Origin: Synechococcus sp. HW_metabat.54 | GTDB taxonomy: Bacteria; Cyanobacteriota; Cyanobacteriia; PCC-6307; Cyanobiaceae | NCBI GenBank assembly: GCA_018623675.1 | Contig: JAAZVJ010000042.1 | Location: forward strand, 1-7,634 | Reading direction: 5' to 3' | Length of the DNA stretch: 7,634 nt | In this document: positions 1 through 6,261 of the stretch, piece after piece | Position numbering within the stretch: position 1 is the stretch's first letter | Layout: each line of letters begins with the position of its first letter | Position numbers and translations under genes: made by a program | Notes under the pieces: model-generated | Told to the model about the DNA's origin: nothing | The model's database searches: none | The model's input: the letters and a program-made list of their open reading frames with translations, nothing else

Positions 1-1178
1 AACTGTTTGTGCCCATCAAGCAGATCAATGATCTACCGGACCGGGAAACCCTGTTGTTGATGACCGGCAGCCAGGGTGAACCCCTCGCAGCCCTCAGCCG
101 CATTTCTCGCGGTGAGCATCCTCAGGTGAAGGTCAAAACCACCGACACGATCATCTTTTCGGCGAGCCCGATCCCCGGTAACACCATCTCGGTGGTGAAC
201 ACCATCGACCGGCTGATGATGCTCGGCGCCAAGGTCGTCTACGGCAAAGGCGAAGGCATCCACGTGTCTGGCCATGGCTTCCAGGAAGACCAGAAGCTGA
301 TGCTGGCTCTCACCAAGCCGAAATTCTTCGTGCCGGTTCACGGTGAGCACCGCATGCTCGTGCAGCACGCCAAGACCGGTCATTCCATGGGCGTGCCGGA
401 AGACAACACCTTGATCATCGATAACGGTGATGTGGTGGAGCTCACCGCTGATTCGATCCGCAAAGGGGATGCAGTCAAGGCCGGAATTGAGCTGCTTGAC
501 CAGTCCCGCAACGGCATCGTCGACGCTCGTGTGCTCAAAGAGCGTCAGCAGTTGGCTGAGGATGGCGTGGTCACTATCCTTGCTGCCATCAGCACGGACG
601 GTGCCATGGTCGCTCCGCCTCGGGTGAATCTCCGTGGTGTGGTGACGACAGCAGATGCTCGCAAGATGTCGCTCTGGACTGAGCGGGAGATCAAGTGGGT
701 GCTGGAAAACCGTTGGAAGCAGCTCACCCGCAACACCGGCGGCAAAGCACCTGAAGTGGATTGGATGGGTGTGCAACGGGAGGTGGAAGTTGGCCTTGGC
801 CGGCGGATGCGCCGCGAGTTGCAGGTGGAACCTCTGATTCTTTGCCTCGTGCAACCTGCACCTGGAGGCACTCCGGTCTACAAGGGTCGCGCTGATGCTG
901 AGCCTGATGACCGTCCGGCACCCCGAGGCCGTGGAGGCCGCGGAGGTCATGGTGGTGGCCGTCATGGTGGCAATGGCCAGGGTCGTCGCGGTGATCGCGA
1001 TCAAGCTCCTGCCCGCGTGATTACGACGCCCTCGGCAGCAGCCAATGCTTCGAAAGCTCCCGCACCCACTCCTAAGCCTGCTGCGCAAGCCGCCCCGGTG
1101 GTCAGCCGTACCCAGCCCGAACCCGAACCTGAGATGCCTGCAGGCCGTACTCGTCGCCGTCGTTCTGCTGCGGCTTGA
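1..1178 (+). CDS. rnj: Ribonuclease J (RNase J), C-terminal part; 5' end outside window
   Basis: This is the 3' part of a metallo-beta-lactamase/beta-CASP ribonuclease. The family combines endonuclease and 5'-3' exonuclease activity in mRNA decay and rRNA maturation in the cytoplasm. The reading frame is open from the first base (codons start at position 3). The GTG at position 9 is an internal valine codon, not the start, so the N-terminal metal-binding HxHxDH part lies upstream. Numbering from that codon, I see GSQGEP (about 20-25), HVSGHG (85-90) and the HGEHRML block (111-117), all typical of RNase J beta-CASP and late metal-site motifs, then a C-terminal domain to about residue 290. A non-conserved tail follows: an RGG-rich stretch (305-331), a Pro/Ala linker, and a final GRTRRRRSAAA. 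A strong terminator begins 26 bases after the TGA stop. Identity is very confident; the role of the tail is inference. Confidence 0.95.
   Translation, partial: LFVPIKQINDLPDRETLLLMTGSQGEPLAALSRISRGEHPQVKVKTTDTIIFSASPIPGNTISVVNTIDRLMMLGAKVVYGKGEGIHVSGHGFQEDQKLMLALTKPKFFVPVHGEHRMLVQHAKTGHSMGVPEDNTLIIDNGDVVELTADSIRKGDAVKAGIELLDQSRNGIVDARVLKERQQLAEDGVVTILAAISTDGAMVAPPRVNLRGVVTTADARKMSLWTEREIKWVLENRWKQLTRNTGGKAPEVDWMGVQREVEVGLGRRMRRELQVEPLILCLVQPAPGGTPVYKGRADAEPDDRPAPRGRGGRGGHGGGRHGGNGQGRRGDRDQAPARVITTPSAAANASKAPAPTPKPAAQAAPVVSRTQPEPEPEMPAGRTRRRRSAAA
921..1001 (+). other. RGG-rich low-complexity segment of RNase J tail
   Basis: This segment encodes a run of Arg, Gly and His (PRGRGGRGGHGGGRHGG and onward to RGDRD) just after the folded part of RNase J. 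Such RGG-type stretches bind RNA non-specifically in many RNA-processing proteins. The DNA itself is imperfectly repetitive (GGCCGTGGAGGCCGCGGAGG-like units), so its length may vary between strains. RNA binding is inferred from composition. Confidence 0.7.
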
Positions 1179-1204
1179 TCCGCTCCTGTTGTGATCAGTT
1201 CGTC

Positions 1205-1232
1205 AAAAAGCGCCGCAACGCGGCGCTTTTTT
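1205..1232. terminator. Bidirectional rho-independent terminator between convergent rnj and hlyD
   Basis: A perfect 7-bp GC-rich inverted repeat, GCGCCGC/GCGGCGC, has a 3-nt AAC loop (in practice the closing pair may open to a 5-nt loop). It is flanked by five A on the left and six T on the right. Read on the + strand it is a hairpin followed by a T run, 26 nt after the rnj stop. Read on the - strand it is again a hairpin followed by a T run, 30 nt after the stop of the HlyD gene. It therefore suits both convergent transcripts. Confidence 0.9.
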
Positions 1233-1262
1233 GTTGAGCGTGTCGCAGCCTGTTGAGGTTGC

Positions 1263-2489
1263 TTAGAGCTCCCGTAGAGAGTCGGTTTTGCTGCGGAAGG
1301 TGTTCAGCAGCAATTGCAGGTAACTGACACTTCGAAGCTTGATGTTGGCGGTTAGCGACATGCCCACCTGTAGGGGGAGAGACTTGCCGTTGTTGAGCTT
1401 GAGTTGCTGGCTGTCCAACTTGATGCTGGCTGGGTAGCGATATTCCTGGCGTCCTTTTTGGGCATCGGGGGGCAGTGCGTCTGAGCCAACGCTTGCTACA
1501 TGCCCCTGCAGCACCCCGAAGTCGGTGGCTGGGAATGAGTCGATGCTGACTTCGGCCTTTTGCCCCTGGTGGACAAATCCGATCTTGCTGCTCGGAATCT
1601 CTACATCCGCTTCCAGGGTGTTGAAGGGCACCACTTTCAGGGCTGCTTGCGCCGACTGGTCTTGAGAGACGAAGCCCGGGTTGGTGAGCTTCAGGTCAAA
1701 CACCACGCCATCAACGGGAGCTCGCAGCATCTGGTTGCGGTTCGCCACTTTGACCTCGGTCAACCTGGCTTCCAGTTGGGCCCGTTCGCTGCGAAGCCCC
1801 GCAAGTTCAGCGTTCAGCTGTTCCACCTGCTGGTCGATCTGGTTGATCTGACGCCGACCATCGAGTTCCCGCTTGATCAGCTCACCTTTGAGTTCGGCCA
1901 CCTTGTTGCGTTGCTGCAGGTACTGGATGTCGGGAGAGGCTCCTTCGCGTGCGAGACCGGCCAAGCGCTGCAGGATTTCGGTTTCCAGGCCGAGGTTGGC
2001 CCGTGTTGTCGCTACTTGTTCGCGGTTGAGATCCTCGGTGCGGGTGCGCTCCAGGCGCTTGAGCTCAAGTTGTTGCTGTTTCTGCCCAATCTGCGTTGTT
2101 TTCTCTTCAACGCTTTTTTCAACGGAGCGCATCTGTTCGGCGGTGCTTTCTTGATCCAAACGAATCAGGAGTTGGTCTTTCTTCACTCGATCACCGCCTT
2201 TCACCAAGATCTCTTCCACAACCGCACCAGTGGGAATCCGGATTTCTTTCACGCTGCCGAGAGGAATCAGCTTGCCTTGAGCAACCACCACCTCTTCTGT
2301 GCGCGCAATCGCCAGCCAGCCAATCCCGAACAAGGTTGTACCGATGAGCGTCCAGGTGACGCTTTTGAGCCAAAAGCGGTCTTGTTGCAGCACGCTCTCG
2401 TTACTGGTGAGGGTGCCAGCCCGTTTCTCCAGCTCATCCTGAGCTTTGCGAATCAGACCACCGATCGGGTTTTGTTCGAAGTTGCCCAT
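1263..2489 (-). CDS. HlyD-family type I secretion periplasmic adaptor (membrane fusion protein)
   Basis: This 408-residue protein fits the adaptor of a type I secretion system. It is anchored in the inner membrane and bridges the ABC transporter to a TolC-like outer-membrane channel. The layout is a 43-residue cytoplasmic N-terminus, one transmembrane helix (about 44-62, ending WLAIA), a first lipoyl-type half (about 66-112, with the GAVVEEILVKGGDRVKKDQLL pattern), a long Gln/Glu/Leu-rich coiled-coil hairpin (about 115-250), the second lipoyl half (LRAPVDGVVFDL, 255-266), a beta-barrel region, and the C-terminal VGMSLTANI block followed by a LLLNTF tail. The ATG start is chosen because a perfect AGGAGG lies 9 nt upstream. 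The upstream transporter gene stops one base before this start, so translation is probably coupled. It is the last gene of the - strand block and is followed by a shared terminator. Family assignment is firm; the substrate is unknown. Confidence 0.93.
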   Translation of the reverse strand: MGNFEQNPIGGLIRKAQDELEKRAGTLTSNESVLQQDRFWLKSVTWTLIGTTLFGIGWLAIARTEEVVVAQGKLIPLGSVKEIRIPTGAVVEEILVKGGDRVKKDQLLIRLDQESTAEQMRSVEKSVEEKTTQIGQKQQQLELKRLERTRTEDLNREQVATTRANLGLETEILQRLAGLAREGASPDIQYLQQRNKVAELKGELIKRELDGRRQINQIDQQVEQLNAELAGLRSERAQLEARLTEVKVANRNQMLRAPVDGVVFDLKLTNPGFVSQDQSAQAALKVVPFNTLEADVEIPSSKIGFVHQGQKAEVSIDSFPATDFGVLQGHVASVGSDALPPDAQKGRQEYRYPASIKLDSQQLKLNNGKSLPLQVGMSLTANIKLRSVSYLQLLLNTFRSKTDSLREL

Positions 2490-2490
2490 G

Positions 2491-5451
2491 TCAGCTGGCC
2501 TCCTGTTGGCGATACAGCGCGTAGTAGCGGCCGCGTTTGGCCATCAGCTCGTCGTGACTTCCCACTTCAGCCACCACGCCGAGGTGCATCACCACAATCA
2601 GATCAGCGCGGCGCACAGTGGCCAGCCGGTGGGTGATAAAGAACACCGTGCAGTCCTGCAGGGCTCCCACCAGGTTGTCGCAAACCCGTCGCTCAGTTTC
2701 ATAGTCGAGGGCGCTGGTGGCCTCGTCCATCACCAACAGCTTTGGGTTGCTGAGCAGGGTGCGGGCAATGGCGATTCGTTGGCGCTGTCCGCCACTGAGG
2801 GCTGCGCCTCGCTCTCCCACCGGTGTGCTGTAACCGCTGGGTAAACCCATGATGAAGTCGTGGGCATCCGCCAGCTTGGCTGCCATCACAATCTCGTCAC
2901 TGCCTGCGTCGGGTTGGGTGAGCGCGATGTTTTCACTGATGGTTCCTGAGAACAGCAACGGATCTTGCGGCACAATTCCGATCTGACGGCGCAGGGAATA
3001 GAGCTCCACCTTGTCGATGTCGTAGCCATCGATCAGGATGCGGCCCTCTTCCGGGGCATAGAGGCGAGGAAGCAGCTTCATCAACGTGCTCTTGCCACTG
3101 CCGCTTTGGCCAACGATGCCGACGAAGGTGCCAGCCTCCACTTGCAGATTCACATCTTTGAGAACGGGCGCTTGGTCGGGGCGGAACCGGAAGGTGAGGT
3201 TCTCGAAAGTGACGGAGCCTTCGATCGGCGGCAATGGAACTTTTGCTTGATCGACGTCGTTGGACTCCTGGGGCGTGTCGATCACATCAGCCAGTCGCTC
3301 GAAGCTCACCTTCAGCTCTTGGATGTTCTGCCAGATGCCCGAAAGCCTCAGCAAAGGCTGGGTGACGTAACCGGAGATGATGCGGAATGCGATCAGCTGG
3401 CCCAGGGTGAGGTCACCGCTCAGCACCAGCGTGGCGCCGACCCACAACACCATTAACTGCGAGAGCTTTTGCAGCACCTGGGAGGTTTGACTCAGCACAG
3501 TGCCGCTGATCGTCTTCTCAAAGGAGCGGTTGATGTAGCTGGCATACAACTCCTGCCAGGAGAAGCGGCTCACCATTTCCACGTTTTGGCTCTTCACGGT
3601 TTGGATGCCGGTCAGCACCTCCACGAGATGGCTTTGGGTTTTTGCATTCGCTTCTGCGGCTTGGCGGTATTGACGGCGGAAGAGTGGTGCCCCGATCAGG
3701 GTTAGACCCACTTGGATGGGGAGGACGACAAGGGCAATCAGCGTCAGGAGCCAGCTGTAGAGCACCATCACCACGATGTAGATCACGGAAAAGGCGGCAT
3801 CCAGCAATGTGGTGAGGGCTTGTCCGGTGAGGAAGTTGCGAATTTTCTCCAGTTCGCCAATCCGGGAGCCCAGTTCTCCGACAGGGCGTTTGTCGAAGTA
3901 GCCCAGGGGGAGCCGGAGGAGGTGGTCGATGACCTCGGCGCCAAGCCGTTGGTCAATGCGGTTTGTGGTTTCCGAGAACAGGAACGTTTTGAGGCTGCCC
4001 AACACGCCTTCCAGCAGGGTCACGACAACCAGGGCGATTCCGAGAACCTGAAGCGTGTCAAGACTGCGCTGACTGATCACCTTGTCGATGATCACTTGAA
4101 TCAGCAGTGGGTTGGCCAGCGCAAACAGCTGCACCACAAAACTGGCCACCAGCACCTGAATTAAGACTCCCCGATGCCGCTTCAATGCTGGCCAGAACCA
4201 AGAGGCGCCGAAGGTTTCGTTTGGCGTGGTGTTGGTTCGGTCGAGCAGCAGGAGGTCGATCCCTTCAGGGAACGTGTCTTCCAGCTGTTCCGGCTTGAGG
4301 TTGATGATTCCCTCACGAGGAGAAGCCAGGGTCAGTCCGTCCTGATTGCTGCGGGCCACCAGTGCAAAGCTGTCGCCCCACGGGATCAGAGTCGGGGTCT
4401 GAAGACGGATGCCCATGGCTGCAGCGACGCGTGCACCGGAGACATGCAACCCCAGCCCCGCCGCGATCTGACCACAGAGGCGGAGATTGGGCGTTTGGCC
4501 GCGGCCAATGGTTTCGCGCAGGATCTTGTCGATGGCATCCCGGCGGACTGGCAGCTTCATCAACTGCGCCAGCATTTGGAAGCAGGCCAGCGTTTCCTGA
4601 AGCACGCCTTCGGCTCGGATCAGTTGAAGTTGATCCAACACATCGCCGTTCGGATCAAAACGGCTCACGGGTGTCGGCCCGCCTGCTTGGGTGCTGAGGG
4701 TTTCAGACGTCAGAGTGCTTTCTGACGGCGTGGGGACGCGTTCCTTATCAGCGATCTCATCGCGCTCTCTGCTGCGGATTGAGGCGACGAGAGCCTGCGG
4801 CAAGCTGATGAGCCGGGCTGGAAAGGGTTGGCTCTCGGCAGGGAGTTCACCATCGTCTAGTTGGCTACCTGTGTTGCTTTCATCCCAAGCCGACACCACA
4901 AAAACGAGGCGTTGTTCAGCTTGAGCCGTTCGAATCGACGAGAGCTTGAGCGGCACCCGTTGAGCAGCTCGCAAGGTGTCTTGCAGGAGCCGCAGGGATG
5001 TTGCTTCTGCTCGCGCATTGGTGTGCTGCAGATCCTGCAGCAGAGCAATCACTTCCTGCCCCCACAACTGTTGGTCGCACCAAGTGCGGAAGCTTTCTTC
5101 CTGTGTGTACAGCTCAGCCCAAAGTCCATCGGAGATGGACGCGGCTGTGACCGCATCACTGGCGATCAGATGTTCGCAGTTCCTGCCGCAGAGCAGGCTG
5201 GCGGCACCCAGAACGGCACCAGGTTCAAATTTTCCCAGGGAGATCAGTCGCCCTTGATCGTTGCCCACCAGGCGTGCTCGGCCTTCCACCAGGATCAGAA
5301 CCCGTCCTGGAATCACACCGGCTTCCACCAAGGGTTCACCCAGCTCGAAGGTGAGCAGGTCCAGCTCTTCGCGTAAGCGCTGTTGGTAGGGCTGACTCAG
5401 CCCGCGAAACGCTTCGTGCTGGAGCAGTTGATCAAGGGTGATCGGGCTCAT
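2491..5451 (-). CDS. Type I secretion ABC transporter with CNB-like, C39-like, membrane and ATPase domains
   Basis: This 986-residue HlyB-like exporter is longer than E. coli HlyB (about 700) because of an extra N-terminus. Domains in order are a cyclic-nucleotide-binding-like domain (about 1-130), an unassigned linker (131-274), a C39-peptidase-like domain (about 275-405), a six-helix ABC membrane domain (about 425-715, with the NFLTGQALT stretch typical of HlyB proteins), and the ATPase (about 745-986). The ATPase motifs are intact: Walker A GQSGSGKST (781-789), Q-loop PQDP (829-832 region), signature LSGGQRQR (885-892), Walker B LLVMDE (905-910), SALD (913-916) and switch His 941. The C39-like domain aligns with HlyB and appears to lack the catalytic Cys and His, so it should bind rather than cut substrates. 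The ATG overlaps the stop of the parvulin-like gene by 4 nt (ATGA). A weak GAAG precedes it. It is predicted to power export of an unfolded protein together with the HlyD adaptor encoded 1 nt downstream. The substrate is not in the window. Confidence 0.93.
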   Translation of the reverse strand: MSPITLDQLLQHEAFRGLSQPYQQRLREELDLLTFELGEPLVEAGVIPGRVLILVEGRARLVGNDQGRLISLGKFEPGAVLGAASLLCGRNCEHLIASDAVTAASISDGLWAELYTQEESFRTWCDQQLWGQEVIALLQDLQHTNARAEATSLRLLQDTLRAAQRVPLKLSSIRTAQAEQRLVFVVSAWDESNTGSQLDDGELPAESQPFPARLISLPQALVASIRSRERDEIADKERVPTPSESTLTSETLSTQAGGPTPVSRFDPNGDVLDQLQLIRAEGVLQETLACFQMLAQLMKLPVRRDAIDKILRETIGRGQTPNLRLCGQIAAGLGLHVSGARVAAAMGIRLQTPTLIPWGDSFALVARSNQDGLTLASPREGIINLKPEQLEDTFPEGIDLLLLDRTNTTPNETFGASWFWPALKRHRGVLIQVLVASFVVQLFALANPLLIQVIIDKVISQRSLDTLQVLGIALVVVTLLEGVLGSLKTFLFSETTNRIDQRLGAEVIDHLLRLPLGYFDKRPVGELGSRIGELEKIRNFLTGQALTTLLDAAFSVIYIVVMVLYSWLLTLIALVVLPIQVGLTLIGAPLFRRQYRQAAEANAKTQSHLVEVLTGIQTVKSQNVEMVSRFSWQELYASYINRSFEKTISGTVLSQTSQVLQKLSQLMVLWVGATLVLSGDLTLGQLIAFRIISGYVTQPLLRLSGIWQNIQELKVSFERLADVIDTPQESNDVDQAKVPLPPIEGSVTFENLTFRFRPDQAPVLKDVNLQVEAGTFVGIVGQSGSGKSTLMKLLPRLYAPEEGRILIDGYDIDKVELYSLRRQIGIVPQDPLLFSGTISENIALTQPDAGSDEIVMAAKLADAHDFIMGLPSGYSTPVGERGAALSGGQRQRIAIARTLLSNPKLLVMDEATSALDYETERRVCDNLVGALQDCTVFFITHRLATVRRADLIVVMHLGVVAEVGSHDELMAKRGRYYALYRQQEAS
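2499..2504 (-). promoter_or_regulatory. Perfect Shine-Dalgarno AGGAGG for the HlyD gene
   Basis: On the - strand AGGAGG lies 9 nt before the ATG of the HlyD gene and inside the last codons of the transporter gene, whose stop is read as TGACATG with the next start. This fixes the HlyD start and suggests the adaptor is translated strongly and coupled to the transporter. Confidence 0.85.
4237..4629 (-). other. Inactive C39-peptidase-like domain of the transporter
   Basis: Residues about 275-405 align by eye with the N-terminal domain of E. coli HlyB: CFQMLAQLMKLPV matches ALEILAQYHNVSV, and GDSFALV matches GRHFILT. At the positions of the C39 catalytic Cys and His I read Glu (residue 286) and Ser (residue 361). 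A cysteine at 290 lies four residues past the catalytic position. HlyB-type C39-like domains bind unfolded RTX substrates instead of cleaving a double-glycine leader, and I infer the same here. Confidence 0.75.
5062..5451 (-). other. Cyclic-nucleotide-binding-like (CRP-like) domain at the transporter N-terminus
   Basis: Residues 1-130 follow the CNB fold pattern: helical start (LLQHEAFRGLS), beta strands with GEPLVEAGVIPGRVLILVEGRARLV, then FEPGAVLGAASLL and a final helix. In nucleotide-binding members the cassette reads GE..L followed by an R-A pair. Here the Glu position is Ala (GAASLL, about 82-87) and I see no matching Arg (EHLIASDAV follows). Cyclic-nucleotide binding is therefore doubtful, although the fold assignment is good. 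Confidence 0.75.
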
Positions 5452-6203
5452 GACGCTTCGGGGTTGTGGTCATGGTTGCTCGAAAGCACCTGAATGTGGC
5501 GACGTGTGTCGTCTTTCAACCATTCCTGCAGCAATTCCATGCTCATTTGGGCGGCCATGCGTTCGTCGAAGCTGGCGGGTGCAAAGCGCTCTAGGCGAGT
5601 CACCACCCACCAGCGGTCGATCCGGAATGGTTCCAAAAGGGTGCCGGGTTTGGCGGCCCGCAGCTTTTCCGAGAGGGTGGGGTGGGCCTGGTTCAGGGGC
5701 ACTGGCCCAATCACGCCGTTGGTATTCCGTTCCATTCCCTGCGAGTAGCGCCCAGCCAGATCGCTGAAATTGGCTTCGCCGTGGGCAATGCGCAGATAGA
5801 GCTCCTGGGCCTGGGATTGACTGTGCAGCCGCAGGAGGCTGTAGACCACGCGATCGAGACGTTCTTTCTGGGCCAGAAAGCGAGCCTCGGCTTTGGCGCC
5901 AAACTGTTCCTGGGCGATCTGAGCCATTCGGGCCGGCCGGAAGAGTTGCTCGTAAAAGGCCTTTTTGCTGAGGCCGCTGGCGCGGATCAGGTCTTCGAGG
6001 GCATCGGGTGAGCCAGCATTCTTTTGGCGCAGGAACTCTTTGATCGCCTCTTGCTGGCTTGCCTCTGAAAGTTCGACGTTGTCGGTGATTGCGCTCACCA
6101 GCATGCGTTCAATCAAGGCATCCAGCAGGCCGTGCCGGGTCAGCAGCTCCAAGCCGTCCGGACTGAACAGCGAGCGCAGATCGGGAAGCGTGGGTTCGAG
6201 CAC
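5448..6203 (-). CDS. Cytoplasmic parvulin/SurA-like protein (PpiC-type) of the secretion operon
   Basis: This 251-residue protein has a helical N-terminal half resembling the SurA N-domain (about 15-112, with HGLLDALIERMLVSAI and the KEFLRQKNAGSPDALEDLI pattern). A parvulin-type peptidyl-prolyl isomerase domain follows (about 115-207: ANFSDLAGRYSQ, NGVIGPVPL, LRAAKPGTLLEPFRI, WWVVTRLE), then a helical tail. No signal peptide or membrane helix is visible, so it should act in the cytoplasm, unlike periplasmic SurA/PrsA. The two His residues usual in the parvulin active site are not at their expected places (YSLLRL and DRWWVV), so isomerase activity is uncertain. The start is a GTG without a clear Shine-Dalgarno; an in-frame TAG nine codons upstream limits any extension. 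The stop overlaps the transporter ATG by 4 nt. I infer a substrate chaperone or targeting factor for the exporter. Confidence 0.85.
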   Translation of the reverse strand: MLEPTLPDLRSLFSPDGLELLTRHGLLDALIERMLVSAITDNVELSEASQQEAIKEFLRQKNAGSPDALEDLIRASGLSKKAFYEQLFRPARMAQIAQEQFGAKAEARFLAQKERLDRVVYSLLRLHSQSQAQELYLRIAHGEANFSDLAGRYSQGMERNTNGVIGPVPLNQAHPTLSEKLRAAKPGTLLEPFRIDRWWVVTRLERFAPASFDERMAAQMSMELLQEWLKDDTRRHIQVLSSNHDHNPEAS

Positions 6204-6261
6204 AGGCCAAGACAGCTCAATCCAAAACTAGGAACGCTTTTTGGAGCTCAATACCTCTGCA
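6204..6261 (-). promoter_or_regulatory. 58-nt intergenic region with paired 8-mers and a dyad; possible promoter/operator
   Basis: This is the only sizeable gap in the - strand block. On the - strand it holds two exact copies of ATTGAGCT (6245-6252 and 6214-6221), spaced 31 nt start to start. Between them lies an inverted repeat CCAAAA/TTTTGG (arms 6239-6244 and 6222-6227, 11-nt spacer). A weak promoter-like pair, TTGAGC (6246-6251) and TAGTTT (6225-6230), has a 15-nt spacer. The second 8-mer ends 10 nt before the GTG start and may carry a poor GAG ribosome-binding element. A secretion-specific promoter here is plausible but unproven. Confidence 0.3.

Noticed and set aside
9..11. GTG at position 9 as the start of the RNase J gene
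   Set aside because: The frame is open upstream to the window edge, and the translated part begins in the middle of the beta-CASP region, so the true start lies outside.
33..1088. A 351-codon open frame on the - strand opposite rnj
   Set aside because: It lies entirely antisense to a clear RNase J frame. Its translation is Arg/His/Ser-rich without any domain pattern, which is the usual shadow of a GC-rich gene.
1233..1262. A second small imperfect hairpin (CAACCT/AGGCTG) just after the HlyD stop
   Set aside because: It has a mismatch, a short stem and no T run. The adjacent 1205-1232 hairpin explains termination.
1560..2636. A 358-codon open frame on the + strand opposite the HlyD gene
   Set aside because: It runs antisense across the HlyD gene and into the transporter gene. 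Its composition (Phe/Leu/Gln/His) mirrors the coiled-coil codons and shows no family motif.
2491..5451. Exporter as a lanthipeptide/NHLP peptidase-transporter (LanT-like)
   Set aside because: The C39-like domain lacks the catalytic Cys and His, and no precursor peptide or modification enzyme gene is nearby. A HlyB-like protein exporter fits better.
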